Origin: DAOSEK01 sp035363095
Lineage (GTDB): Archaea; Nanobdellota; Nanobdellia; Woesearchaeales; UBA119
Length of the DNA stretch: 64,000 bases
Reading direction: 5' to 3'
Assembly (NCBI GenBank): GCA_035363095.1
Contig: DAOSEK010000005.1
Span: 1-64,000, forward strand
Shown here: piece by piece, positions 1 to 8,412 of the stretch
How positions within the stretch are numbered: position 1 is the stretch's first letter
Layout: each line of letters opens with the position of its first letter
The notes under the pieces: generated by a model
What the model was told of the DNA's origin: nothing
The model's database searches: none
Seen by the model: only the letters and a program-made list of their open reading frames with translations
Translations under genes and position numbers: made by a program

Positions 1-120
1 ATGTTAGTTTAAGATACGAGTATTTTAGGACAAATATTAAACAATCATCAATAAATACAAAAGTTTTAAATATTAAAGAAGACAACGAATAATAAGGTTA
101 ATTGTAAAGGTGAGATCAAT

Positions 121-384
121 ATGACTGATGATGAGAAAAAATTTTCAAGAAAGATCATAGGAAAAACTGTGATTAGTAAGTCTGCAAGGAAGTTTGGCGA
201 GGTTGGGGATTTGGTTTTTGAGACTAAGTCTGGGGAGCTTATACATCTGCAGTTGATAAATCCTACAACCTATGCAGAGAAACTTGATTTGGAGAAGGAT
301 AAGAGCGGAAGCATTCTGGTTCCTTTTAGTGCAGTTATTGCAATTGGAGATATGGTTGTTGTTTCTGAAGAAGATATTATGTAG
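121..384 (+). CDS. PRC-barrel domain protein
   Basis: An 87-residue protein that consists of a single PRC-barrel domain. The pattern is a short N-terminal strand (IGKTVISKSARKFGEVGDL), a glycine-rich turn, and a closing segment VPFSAVIAIGDMVVV, as in the stand-alone archaeal PRC-barrel proteins. Those proteins are abundant in archaea; some have been tied to cell division (CdpB family) and others to RNA metabolism, so the exact role here is open. The ATG is preceded by a good Shine-Dalgarno sequence (aaaggtga at 106-113). RfcS follows 42 bases downstream on the same strand and may be cotranscribed. It is cytosolic; no signal or membrane segment is seen. Confidence 0.85.
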   Translation: MTDDEKKFSRKIIGKTVISKSARKFGEVGDLVFETKSGELIHLQLINPTTYAEKLDLEKDKSGSILVPFSAVIAIGDMVVVSEEDIM

Positions 385-426
385 TTTTATTTTTCTTTTT
401 TATACTTGTTTTAGGGTTGATGTGTT

Positions 427-1401
427 ATGATAAGTGAGATAGTTGGGGAAAGCCAGATTTGGACTGAGAAGTACAGGCCTAAGGATTTTTCTCAGATAAG
501 GGGACAAGATGACGTTGTTAGTAAGGTAAAGGCTTTTGTTGAGAAAAAAAATATGCCTCACCTTATGTTTTCAGGTCCTGCAGGGGTTGGCAAGACTACA
601 CTTTCTATTGTCATTGCAAGAAAACTTTTTGGCGAAAGCTGGAAGGAAAATCTTTTGGAATTGAATGCATCTGATGAGAGAGGAATTGATGTTATAAGGG
701 ATAAGGTTAAGAATTTTGCAAGAACTAAAGCGATTGGGAATGTCCCTTTTAAGATAATCTATCTTGATGAAAGTGATGCTTTGACTACTGAAGCACAACA
801 GGCATTAAGAAGAATTATGGAGAATTATACAAAGACCTGTAGATTTATTTTGTCGTGCAATTATTCAAGTAAGATTATTGATCCTATCCAGTCAAGATGC
901 GCTTTGTTTAGGTTTAAGCCACTTTCAAAGGAACATATTTTTGATATTATAGGGATTATATCAAAGAATGAAAAGGTTGAAGTAACAAGCGATGGTAAGG
1001 AAGCGTTGTATAAGGTTTGTGAAGGGGATTGCAGAAAGCTTGAGAATATTATGCAAGCCTGCAGTGCTGTTTCGGAAAGGATAGATGAAAAGGTAGTATT
1101 TTCTATTGGTTCTATGGCAAGACCTGATGAGATTAAAGAGATGCTTTCTAAGGCATTGATGGGAAGATTTGTTGATGCTAAGAATTTACTTATTGATACT
1201 ATGCTTAAGTATGGTCTTTCAGGGATTGATGTTATTAAGCAGATTCAATCAGAATCTTTGACTCTTCCTGTTGATGACAGGAAAAAACTTGAGATTGTCA
1301 GGTTTTGTGGCGAGATTGAGTTTAGACTTGTTGAAGGGTCTGATCCGATTATTCAGCTCGAGGCTTTGATTGCAATGATTTGCTTTTTAGCAGAGAGATG
1401 A
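427..1401 (+). CDS. rfcS: Replication factor C small subunit
   Basis: Clamp-loader ATPase subunit that loads the PCNA sliding clamp on primed DNA. Walker A is GPAGVGKTT at residues 50-58. Walker B is LDESD at 113-117, where the family usually has DEAD. The arginine-finger SRC motif lies at 156-158 (QSRCALFRF). The C-terminal collar domain is present, and 324 aa is a normal length. A long acidic reading frame directly abuts the stop codon in the +1 frame (1400-1456), so the gene may have lost or gained an acidic tail. No rfcL is in the window. Identity is firm; only the exact C-terminus is uncertain. Confidence 0.96.
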   Translation: MISEIVGESQIWTEKYRPKDFSQIRGQDDVVSKVKAFVEKKNMPHLMFSGPAGVGKTTLSIVIARKLFGESWKENLLELNASDERGIDVIRDKVKNFARTKAIGNVPFKIIYLDESDALTTEAQQALRRIMENYTKTCRFILSCNYSSKIIDPIQSRCALFRFKPLSKEHIFDIIGIISKNEKVEVTSDGKEALYKVCEGDCRKLENIMQACSAVSERIDEKVVFSIGSMARPDEIKEMLSKALMGRFVDAKNLLIDTMLKYGLSGIDVIKQIQSESLTLPVDDRKKLEIVRFCGEIEFRLVEGSDPIIQLEALIAMICFLAER

Positions 1402-1456
1402 TGATGATGACGATGATGAATATGTTGAGGATGATACCAGTCAACTGAGGGTATAA
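1400..1456 (+). other. Out-of-frame acidic tail after rfcS
   Basis: Directly overlapping the rfcS stop codon, the +1 frame reads six aspartates, then EYVEDD and a few more residues, to a TAA at 1454-1456 (18 sense codons). Acidic ends of this kind are typical of real protein C-termini. This suggests a one-base frameshift (mutation, sequencing error or polymorphism) in the gat/atg run at 1397-1420. It has no start codon of its own. Confidence 0.4.
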
Positions 1457-1565
1457 GTCAGAAAAAGAGTTTAAAATAAGATTAATAATTTCAATGACTA
1501 TTTCTTTTCAATTTGTAAGGAATTTTTTATGTTTTTAAGAAATTAAAACCAGAACTCAAAAAACA

Positions 1566-1619
1566 AAAGGAATTGAAAGCTCCAAAAGAATTGAAAGCAC
1601 TAAAGGAATTAAAAGCCCT
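1566..1619. repeat. 18-bp tandem repeat, three copies
   Basis: Three near-identical 18-base units start at 1566, 1584 and 1602 (consensus aaaggaattgaaagcncn). In one frame they would encode repeated KELKA(L/P), ending at a stop, but no start codon precedes them in that frame. The repeat lies between the convergent rfcS and lipoprotein genes. Confidence 0.7.
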
Positions 1620-1653
1620 AAAAACATCAAAATAACAAAAATAAAAAAGAAAT

Positions 1654-2823
1654 TTAAACAAGACAACAATAATTAGAATAATATTCATAATCATGTGCTA
1701 CAACAGGGCATTCAATCACATCACCACCTAGGGAGCCTACACAATAATTATAAAAATTCAGAAAAAGATTATCATTAGTTTGACTTGTTATTAATCCCAC
1801 TTCCCTTGATTCTTCTGGAATAGTTTGATCAATATTCGTTTCGGAATCATCACCGATTGTCTCTTTGACGATTAAAGGAACTGAAGTGCTTGTTGAATAA
1901 AGATATTCAATTGTTATTGGAACGTTTTTAACATAGTTCCTTACACTATCCTTATTAAGCGTTAGGGTGCAATCAATTGTTGCTTTCCCGTTGTTTAGTT
2001 TTAATTGCCTTGTTCTTCCACCACTGCCACATTTTAAATCATTCCAATAGCCTGAGGTGTCTCCTATCGTTACGTTTATGTAATCAAAAGTGCGCATTAA
2101 TGCAGGGTTACAGGATATATTGTCTTCGTTATTAGTACCTTTTTCTAGTTTATAGACATTACCGTTTCCTTTGTGTTCTATTACAAAGTGAAGCATTATC
2201 TTATTTCTTCCTGCACCTTCTTGTCTGAAAGAGGTAACTTGTATCGGACCACCAGAACTTGCTACATTCTTCTGACCTGAGATTTCACAAGAGGATGCTC
2301 TGCCACCTACATTGATAACGCTGTTTCCTACGCAAAGGTCTGCTGATGCATAGGTGACGTATTTATAACATAAATCAGCAACAAGGTTTGTAGTTAAAAC
2401 TCCTTTCACTTTACCGTTATATTCCAGCTCCCTATTTCCTACTTCATATAATTCAGTAGAACCTTGTAACACATTCCCTTCAAGGTCTATTCTTTTACCG
2501 TAATAAGAACCTATCTCGTCAAATTCTGTATCTTCAATCCCAAAATCCTCAGGGTAGATTCCACTAATCTTTAGTTTTGCTTCTTTATCTTTTACTTCAT
2601 ACTCGCCATCGTTTCGGATTTGAAGAATCATGGGTAAACTTGATTGTCTTGAATCAAGAAGGATGTTTGAGCCATAGCTTGGTTGTATCCAAGAGATAAT
2701 AAGACCATTTGTCCCTCCTGCAAAAGCAATGTTTTGGGGTTGAGGCGTCTTTTCAGAGCAACCATTAAATCCAAGCAAGAGAAAACAGCAAACGGCAATC
2801 ATTAGGTATTTATTCTTCATCAT
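1654..2823 (-). CDS. Secreted lipoprotein, paralog family member 1
   Basis: About 389 residues starting with a hydrophobic signal and a lipobox-like cysteine (LLLGFNGC), so it is probably exported and lipid-anchored outside the cell. The mature part shares with the next three genes a GGTNGL...W..P..(S)NIL.D..QSSLP segment, an LCYKYVTYASADLCV cysteine pair and an SSGGPIQVT segment. The extracellular function is unknown; the alternation of beta-type segments suggests Ig-like or adhesin folds (inference). I chose the ATG at 2823: an upstream GTG at 2829 is part of the Shine-Dalgarno aaggtga. It lies 13 bases after paralog 2, probably in one operon. Confidence 0.7.
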   Translation of the reverse strand: MMKNKYLMIAVCCFLLLGFNGCSEKTPQPQNIAFAGGTNGLIISWIQPSYGSNILLDSRQSSLPMILQIRNDGEYEVKDKEAKLKISGIYPEDFGIEDTEFDEIGSYYGKRIDLEGNVLQGSTELYEVGNRELEYNGKVKGVLTTNLVADLCYKYVTYASADLCVGNSVINVGGRASSCEISGQKNVASSGGPIQVTSFRQEGAGRNKIMLHFVIEHKGNGNVYKLEKGTNNEDNISCNPALMRTFDYINVTIGDTSGYWNDLKCGSGGRTRQLKLNNGKATIDCTLTLNKDSVRNYVKNVPITIEYLYSTSTSVPLIVKETIGDDSETNIDQTIPEESREVGLITSQTNDNLFLNFYNYCVGSLGGDVIECPVVAHDYEYYSNYCCLV

Positions 2824-2836
2824 TTTCACCTTTTAT

Positions 2837-3859
2837 TTATTCTTCATCCATATGTCTTATTAAAAGTGGTATTGAAACATCATCCTGATAACTATATTCT
2901 AAAGTGATCGGAAGATCCTTTATATAATTCCCAAAGTCATTACGGGTTAGTTTAATCTCACATTGAACAAGTGCCTCTCCATTTATTAGTCGAACATTGT
3001 TTCTTTTAAGACCTGTTGGAGGGTCTGTTGGTACAATTGCGATATAACTACCTGTTGGAGAGTTTTTGAAGTTTTTGCATGAGAGTACATCCCAAAATAA
3101 ATCGTCAGGGTCTCCCACATAAACCTTTACTACATCCTTATTTGAAAAGCTAGGATCGCAATTGTCTTGTGCAAAAAAATCTCCTGTGGATTTATGTTCT
3201 ATTTTAAATGTGATAAGGATTGTATTGTTTCTTAAAACCTCTTGTCTTGCGTTTGTAACCTGTAATGGTGCAGAAGAGCTATAAATACCAATAGGGCCAT
3301 TTATTGAACAAAGCGAATCTTTCTTTGAAGGATTCACAAGACTTTGGGTTACACAAACATTTGCAGTGGCAAATGTTTTATATGGATAACATATCCTTGC
3401 CCTTATTGTTTTTATACTGTCACCAGATACAGATTTCATATATGAAAAATCACCAAACTCTACGTATGTGCTAAATCCTTCTCTTAAAGTTCCATCACTA
3501 TTTCTTTTTTTACCAATTAATTCCTCATCAATAACGTGTTTTGTAAGATCGTATGTGTATCCCTCATAATCTACATCAGAAAAATGGACACCATCTAGGG
3601 TTACTTTTATGGGTTGATTACCATATTCGGTATTTATCGTATATTCACCATCATTTCTGATTGCAAGTATTAATGGAAGAGAGCTTTGTCCTTTGTCAAA
3701 TAGTATGTTACTATCTTGTGTTGGACTGGTCCATTGGAATAAAAGACCATTTGTTCCACCTACAAAAGGGCTTTGAGTAGTTGTTTTAGTAGTTGTAGAA
3801 CCGCAACCAACTAGGAACGCAAGCATCAGAATCATTGCAAAACTAAAAGTTTTATTCAT
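2837..3859 (-). CDS. Secreted lipoprotein, paralog family member 2
   Basis: About 340 residues with a signal peptide ending in a clear lipobox (AFLVGC). It is the closest relative of the downstream paralog: both carry a GGTNGL..W.SP segment followed by SNILFDKGQSSLPLIL and IRNDGEY. It also has the ICYPYKTFATANVCV cysteine pair and an SSAPLQVT segment. The start is the ATG at 3859 with aaggtgg just upstream; the apparent GTG start three codons earlier is the ribosome-binding site. It is the first gene of a two-gene unit. No known domain is recognised; a surface or binding role is inferred from the lipoprotein signal only. Confidence 0.7.
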   Translation of the reverse strand: MNKTFSFAMILMLAFLVGCGSTTTKTTTQSPFVGGTNGLLFQWTSPTQDSNILFDKGQSSLPLILAIRNDGEYTINTEYGNQPIKVTLDGVHFSDVDYEGYTYDLTKHVIDEELIGKKRNSDGTLREGFSTYVEFGDFSYMKSVSGDSIKTIRARICYPYKTFATANVCVTQSLVNPSKKDSLCSINGPIGIYSSSAPLQVTNARQEVLRNNTILITFKIEHKSTGDFFAQDNCDPSFSNKDVVKVYVGDPDDLFWDVLSCKNFKNSPTGSYIAIVPTDPPTGLKRNNVRLINGEALVQCEIKLTRNDFGNYIKDLPITLEYSYQDDVSIPLLIRHMDEE

Positions 3860-4084
3860 TAATACCACCTTGATTTAAACCAAAAACTAATTTTTGACTA
3901 TTTATAAGCTAATTCTTGTGATTGGTCATTTATAACCTTTTCTATTTTTTTTCTTTAAAGCCATATTTTTTCAGGATTTACCTATTCTTCTTTTTACCTG
4001 AGACTCTTTTATTTCATAATCTTTTAAGCAAAGAAATAATTTTCAATTGCTAATACGATTTTAAAAAAATAACCTTTGGTTTTT

Positions 4085-4240
4085 CAAGCCGAAAGTTCAA
4101 AGTACAGATTCATGAAATGAGATACCTCTGCATAAATGCTCTAGGCATCTAGCGAATAGTCAAGAGGTTTTTCCATGAATTTGTCTATTTTTAATTTGAC
4201 TCCAAAAACCAAAGTATGCGAAATGATGCAAGATTTCATG
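4085..4240. repeat. Dispersed repeat R, copy with empty insertion site
   Basis: This copy of an older dispersed repeat (called R here) carries the recognisable blocks cataaatgc, gcgaatag, gtctatt and, near its end, ccaaagtatgcgaaatga followed by gatttcatgaaat. In the copy at 14985-15250 the same ctccaaaaa/ccaaag junction is interrupted by element M. This copy is therefore the apparently empty site, with the junction near 4205-4212. R has no open reading frame. Confidence 0.6.
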
Positions 4241-4241
4241 A

Positions 4242-4373
4242 AATCAACAACCTTCCCCTAAATGGCGAGGCATGTTGATAATATAAAAACATGCGCTACA
4301 TTAAAGTGAGGTTGTTGATTAAAAAAAGAGTACGTAGTCCTCGTGTTGAAACACGAGGTATCCTTTTCTATCA
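4242..4373 (+). mobile_element. Element M, copy A (cloverleaf plus hairpin)
   Basis: A 130-base element. Outer inverted repeat aatcaacaacct / aggttgttgatt (4242-4320) encloses a cacatg-type stem (gcatgtt...aacatgc) and a smaller stem beginning cgct, giving a cloverleaf-like multi-branch structure. It is followed by a perfect 8-bp hairpin cctcgtgttgaaacacgagg (4339-4358) and a ccttttctatcaa end. It has no coding capacity. The short sequence atgaaat lies on both sides of this copy. Architecture and dispersal suggest a non-autonomous mobile element of the IS200/IS605-derived or REP type; that class assignment is inference. Confidence 0.6.
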
Positions 4374-4375
4374 AT

Positions 4376-4469
4376 GAAATGAAAAACCTAGGCGTAAATG
4401 CCGAGATATCTGGTGAATAGTTGAGGTTAATCCTTGCATGAATTCGTCTATTCTTACTTTGGCTTGAAA
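4376..4469. repeat. Dispersed repeat R, part flanking element M copy B
   Basis: The segment has aaaaacctaggcgtaaatgcc, gatatctggtgaatag, gaattcgtctattc and actttggcttgaaaa in the same order as the reverse complement of 15158-15250. It is the left part of repeat R, interrupted at its aaaa end by element M. Confidence 0.55.
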
Positions 4470-4603
4470 AATCAACAACCTTTCCCTAAATGGCGAGGTA
4501 TGTTGATAATATAAAAGCATGCACTACATTAAAGCAAGGTTGTTGATTACAAAAAAGCGTACCGAGTCCTCGTGTTGAAACACGAGGTATGCTTTTCTAT
4601 TAA
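4470..4603 (+). mobile_element. Element M, copy B
   Basis: Near-identical to copy A. It has the outer inverted repeat aatcaacaacct / aggttgttgatt (4470-4548), inner stems with gtatgtt...gcatgc, and a perfect hairpin cctcgtgttgaaacacgagg at 4568-4587. An outer pair of arms around the hairpin (agcgta / tatgct) extends it. The element ends gcttttctattaa. It is inserted in repeat R after ttgaaaa, the same position as copy C. Copies A and B are in the same orientation, 97 bases apart. Confidence 0.6.
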
Positions 4604-4695
4604 TCAAGTATATAATTTATAGAATTATCAAGAAAGTGCTTTTTGCATTATTTTTTTGCTTAAATCTTTTTGATAAGATTTTAGATATATTATTC

Positions 4696-5640
4696 TTATT
4701 TAAAGAATCTAAATGTTAGTGGAACTGAACTGAAATCAGCATATACATAATCTGCTTCAAGATTTAAAAATCTTGAGAACTGACCTGCTTGACCTTGAAA
4801 ATTACATCTTATTGTAACAATCCCACTTCCTATGTTAGGTTCATTTGGAGAACAATCACCCCACTTGTCATTATCAAAATATGCTTTTATAGATAACTTC
4901 CCATAATCAGGTGATAGTGCACTTAGACTAGTACAATTTGTAATGACTGTATCTTGGCTAAATACTGCGCCGTTTCCTGAGTTTCTTAATACAATCTCAA
5001 AAGCATAACCTTCACTACTTCTTATTGGTGTGACCGATAGAAATTCTATTGGAGCACCTTGACCACCAGACAAAGAGACTGTTTGAGGGACGCATCCTGT
5101 GCCGTAGTTTTGAGCATCTGTGTTTAGACAAACATTTGCCATGGCTTTTGTTTTATACTTATAGCAGTATCTTAGCAAAAAGTTAACATTATAATCAAAA
5201 TCTACCAAAACATCTTCAAATTCTGTTTTTCCATCAACTACATACTCAATATATGTTCCGTCTGTATTAAAATCGTTTTTTCCATATAGTGTTTCTTTAA
5301 GATTATTAAGACCTGTAAGTTGTTCTGTAAGTTGTGTAATAATTTCTTTATCATATCCTGTGATTTCATAATATAAATCGGTTGTTGAGAGGGTATGAGA
5401 ACCCTGATTTTTTATTTTCAGAAACATCGAGAAATCTAGTGACTCTCCAATGATTGAATAAAGATTTCTTACTGGTTGCAGGGTCACAGTCACTCCTGTT
5501 GTTCCAAAATTGCCTTGTGTTTCATTTTGTGTTTGACTGCAAGAAGATGTTGCAATTAGAATGATTAAAAGAGTTGTTAGTAGCGTTGTATTTATTGTTT
5601 CATTTTTTTTAAAATCGCTTAATTTTTTTAAGACTTTCAT
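4696..5640 (-). CDS. Secreted lipoprotein, paralog family member 3
   Basis: 314 residues. An N-terminal hydrophobic segment follows a short basic stretch and ends in a plausible lipobox (IATSSC), so export and lipid anchoring are likely. It is related to the two upstream-numbered paralogs by the YCYKYKTKAMANVCL cysteine pair, a GGQGAPIEFLSVTPI segment and NSGNGAVF. It lacks the strict GGTNGL motif. The C-terminus ends in a beta-type VYADFSSVPLTFRFF stretch shared with its relatives. It is separated from paralog 2 by the repeat nest at 4085-4603. Function unknown. Confidence 0.68.
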   Translation of the reverse strand: MKVLKKLSDFKKNETINTTLLTTLLIILIATSSCSQTQNETQGNFGTTGVTVTLQPVRNLYSIIGESLDFSMFLKIKNQGSHTLSTTDLYYEITGYDKEIITQLTEQLTGLNNLKETLYGKNDFNTDGTYIEYVVDGKTEFEDVLVDFDYNVNFLLRYCYKYKTKAMANVCLNTDAQNYGTGCVPQTVSLSGGQGAPIEFLSVTPIRSSEGYAFEIVLRNSGNGAVFSQDTVITNCTSLSALSPDYGKLSIKAYFDNDKWGDCSPNEPNIGSGIVTIRCNFQGQAGQFSRFLNLEADYVYADFSSVPLTFRFFK

Positions 5641-5724
5641 TTTTATCAGATAATTAACCTTTTTTTAGATATGTTTATTTTATTTTTTTCATTTGATTTT
5701 GTGGTATTATTTATTAAAGTTGAA

Positions 5725-6765
5725 TTAATACATCGTCTGCATTCTAAAACTATTGCTTTGATGACCTCTTCTGATTATATCAAGTGGTCTCACAAAACTG
5801 ATGTAATAACCATAATCTAAACTTATTTCAAGTACTGATGAGTATGGTAATGGAAAAGCATCTTTTTTGAATTTTTTTGTGCAAATAATTGTTCCTATTC
5901 CTTGGGTATCGAATACAAGGTCTTCATAATTGTTTGAGCCTGAGCCACTGCAAATGAAATCTGAATCTTCTTTTTTTTCTAAACTAGCTTCTTTTGTACC
6001 CAGTTTTACATGGCTTATTTTTGCAATATTCATACGTCCATCAATTTTTCCAGTAGTGCAGTAGTTATTATTATCATTTTTAGAATTAGTTGATGGAAGA
6101 ACTATCCCATTTCCAAGATTTTGGACTATTAGTACATATGTGAGAACAATACCTGATGAGTCAATATGCGTACTTTGACTTATTTGAGTGATTGCTATTG
6201 GAGCACCTTGGCCATGGTATTCTTGAGTAGTTCCCCTGCAAGAGACTGGAGCTTTATCAGAGATGTAGGGTATTGTATCAACGCACACAGTTTTTTTAAG
6301 TGTGGTTGAGTAGTTGTAGCATAAGGATATCTCAACACTTGCAGTTTTTGATTCAAGCCTTTCTTCAAGTAAGGGATAGAATGTAAATTGATAATAATCT
6401 GAATTGATTGCACTATTAAGAGTGGACCCGCCAGAAAGTTCAAATGATTTATTAGTAGAACTTGTAACAATTTCGTCTCCTTGGATCTCTAGATAGGACT
6501 CTCTTCCCCTTACTACAAGGTATCCGGTGCTATCATAAAAACCTGTATTTGATATCTTAATTGGTAGGAGAAAGGGCTCTTTATTATAAGCAAATTCTGG
6601 GGCCATCCCTTGGTCAACATAAAACTCCATTCCTCCTATCTTTTCTTGAATGTCAGGTATATTTTCATTCCTTTGAAATGAGCAACCTATAAGTGGACTA
6701 GTAAGGATAAAAACTCCAAATAAGACGATTAACGCCTTTAGATATCCACCTCTTTTAAAGACCAT
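5725..6765 (-). CDS. Secreted lipoprotein, paralog family member 4
   Basis: About 346 residues from the ATG at 6765, chosen because MVFKRGGYLKALIVLFGVF with lipobox SPLIGC forms a normal signal peptide. The longer frame to 6846 adds 27 residues that do not fit. It shares the LCYNYSTTLKKTVCV cysteine pair, the GQGAPIAITQISQ segment and QNLGNGIV with paralogs 1-3, but is the most divergent member. It probably belongs to one transcription unit with paralog 3, 84 bases downstream. Secreted surface protein of unknown function. Confidence 0.65.
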   Translation of the reverse strand: MVFKRGGYLKALIVLFGVFILTSPLIGCSFQRNENIPDIQEKIGGMEFYVDQGMAPEFAYNKEPFLLPIKISNTGFYDSTGYLVVRGRESYLEIQGDEIVTSSTNKSFELSGGSTLNSAINSDYYQFTFYPLLEERLESKTASVEISLCYNYSTTLKKTVCVDTIPYISDKAPVSCRGTTQEYHGQGAPIAITQISQSTHIDSSGIVLTYVLIVQNLGNGIVLPSTNSKNDNNNYCTTGKIDGRMNIAKISHVKLGTKEASLEKKEDSDFICSGSGSNNYEDLVFDTQGIGTIICTKKFKKDAFPLPYSSVLEISLDYGYYISFVRPLDIIRRGHQSNSFRMQTMY

Positions 6766-6846
6766 TTTTAAAAATAACCGAAAGTAATATTTATTTGTTT
6801 TGTTATTTTTGGGTAAAATCCACAAAAAGCTTTGGAAAATAATCAA

Positions 6847-7395
6847 AATTAAGGGTTATTGATTTGGTTATGGAATTATGATAATCTTAAATAATTATGA
6901 TAATCTTAAATAATGAACTCAAATAGTTAGGATTCGTTGTAAGAATTTATTTTTGGGATTTTTTTAAATATTTCATTTCATGAGATCCTGCATCATTTCG
7001 CACACTTTTTGTTTGGGGGCAGAAGTAAGAAGAAACTAATTCATAAAACATTTAATCTTGAATTATCAGCGAGATCTCTTTAAGCATTAAGCATTTATGA
7101 CAAGGAATTTCATTTTTTTGTATGTTTTTTGTATTGTATATTTTTTGTATATTTGTTTGATTGATTCATTTAATTTTGCAAATTAAATTTAGAATGAGAA
7201 TTTAAATAAAAAAGATTCAGTACAATTAAATAGAATCATGAGATATATTAAAAGACATATTAAAATTACCTGCAATAAATATTTTAAAAATTAAGGATTA
7301 TTTATTGTATGGAGTAATTTGTTGAGATTACTTAAGATTAATTTAAAACGAGATTAAAATACATTAAAATAGGGTTTTGAAATGAAGGTTTTGAA
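6847..7395. other. Intergenic region with repeat R remnant
   Basis: Very AT-rich and without a credible gene. A short direct repeat attatgataatcttaaata occurs around 6876-6915. Bases about 6965-7100 hold a degenerate repeat R copy in reverse orientation: catgagatcctgcatcatt, tcgcacacttt, ttcataaaacatttaatctt and gcatttatga follow the order seen at 14985-15250, without element M. Confidence 0.45.
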
Positions 7396-8286
7396 ATGAA
7401 AGATACTAGTTCAAATATATTTGGAGCAAGAATGGCTTTAGTAGCAGGAAAATTCTACGAATTAGAAGAAACAAAACTCAAATTAGAATTAGATAAACTG
7501 TTTAACGATAGTAATAAAGGTATTGGTTTACCAGATAAAGGTAATTTGCAAAAGAAGGTTTTTGGGATTATTGTTCCACACGCTGGATTGTTTTTTAGTG
7601 GTAAATGCCAAGCAGTTGGGTATTCTAATTTTTTGGATATCAGAAAAAATACCACTTTCATTGTAATAGGACCTAATCACACAGGGATAGGATGTTCAAG
7701 TATCTCCTTAAAGGATTTTGATACACCTTTAGGGCTTGTTAAAAATGATGTTTTGATAACAAAAGAGATTGAATTAGCAGGGATTTGTGTAAATGAGCGT
7801 GCGCACAGTTCTGAACATTCAATTGAGATGCAGGCGATATTTTTAAGGTATTTAAGTATTAGAAATGGTGTTGAGTTAAAGATTGTTCCTGTGATTTTAG
7901 GAAGTAATGAAGATGGAGTTTTGTTATCAAATAGGATAGATAGATTAAAAGATAAAGAGATTGTAGTTGTTGCAAGTTCTGATTTTATACATTATGGACC
8001 TGACTATAATTATACCCCTCAAGGGAGTTATGAAAGAGACATTGTTTCCAAACATGATAGTGAGGCAATTGATAAAATTATAGGGCTTGATCCTAAAGGC
8101 TTTATGGATTTAGTGGTGAGAAACAGGTTAACAATTTGTGGTGCTTACCCAATAGTGAGCTTGTTAAATTATTTAAATGGGATAAAACAAAAATTAGAAC
8201 CAAAACTTTTATGCTATTATCATTCTGCAGATGTATTGCCTTCTAAAAACAGCGTTTCGTATGCTTCAATTGGGTTTTTTGGATGA
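7396..8286 (+). CDS. MEMO/AmmeMemoRadiSam system protein B family
   Basis: 296 residues matching the MEMO1-like family, related in fold to class III extradiol dioxygenases. Recognisable conserved stretches are VPHAGLFFSGKC (active-site His and the adjacent strand), VIGPNHTGIG, EHSIEMQAIFL and SSDFIHYGPDYNYTP. In archaea this protein often associates genomically with AMMECR1 and a radical SAM protein; neither is adjacent here. Its biochemical role is unsettled; human MEMO1 binds metal. Start ATG at 7396. It is monocistronic, with AT-rich sequence on both sides. Family assignment is firm, function is not. Confidence 0.9.
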   Translation: MKDTSSNIFGARMALVAGKFYELEETKLKLELDKLFNDSNKGIGLPDKGNLQKKVFGIIVPHAGLFFSGKCQAVGYSNFLDIRKNTTFIVIGPNHTGIGCSSISLKDFDTPLGLVKNDVLITKEIELAGICVNERAHSSEHSIEMQAIFLRYLSIRNGVELKIVPVILGSNEDGVLLSNRIDRLKDKEIVVVASSDFIHYGPDYNYTPQGSYERDIVSKHDSEAIDKIIGLDPKGFMDLVVRNRLTICGAYPIVSLLNYLNGIKQKLEPKLLCYYHSADVLPSKNSVSYASIGFFG

Positions 8287-8412
8287 TTATATTTCCACTA
8301 GTATTATGATAGTATTATTTTGGATATGATTATGAAAAATTATATCCTGATAACTGCCTAATATTAAAGCAATTAATTCAAAATTTAATCCAAGATTTAA
8401 AGATTACACTCA

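Noticed and set aside
4242..4603. tRNA genes in the cloverleaf element
   Set aside because: Outer arms of 12-13 bp, no anticodon-like or T-arm (ttcaaat) sequence and a repeat-like distribution do not fit tRNA.
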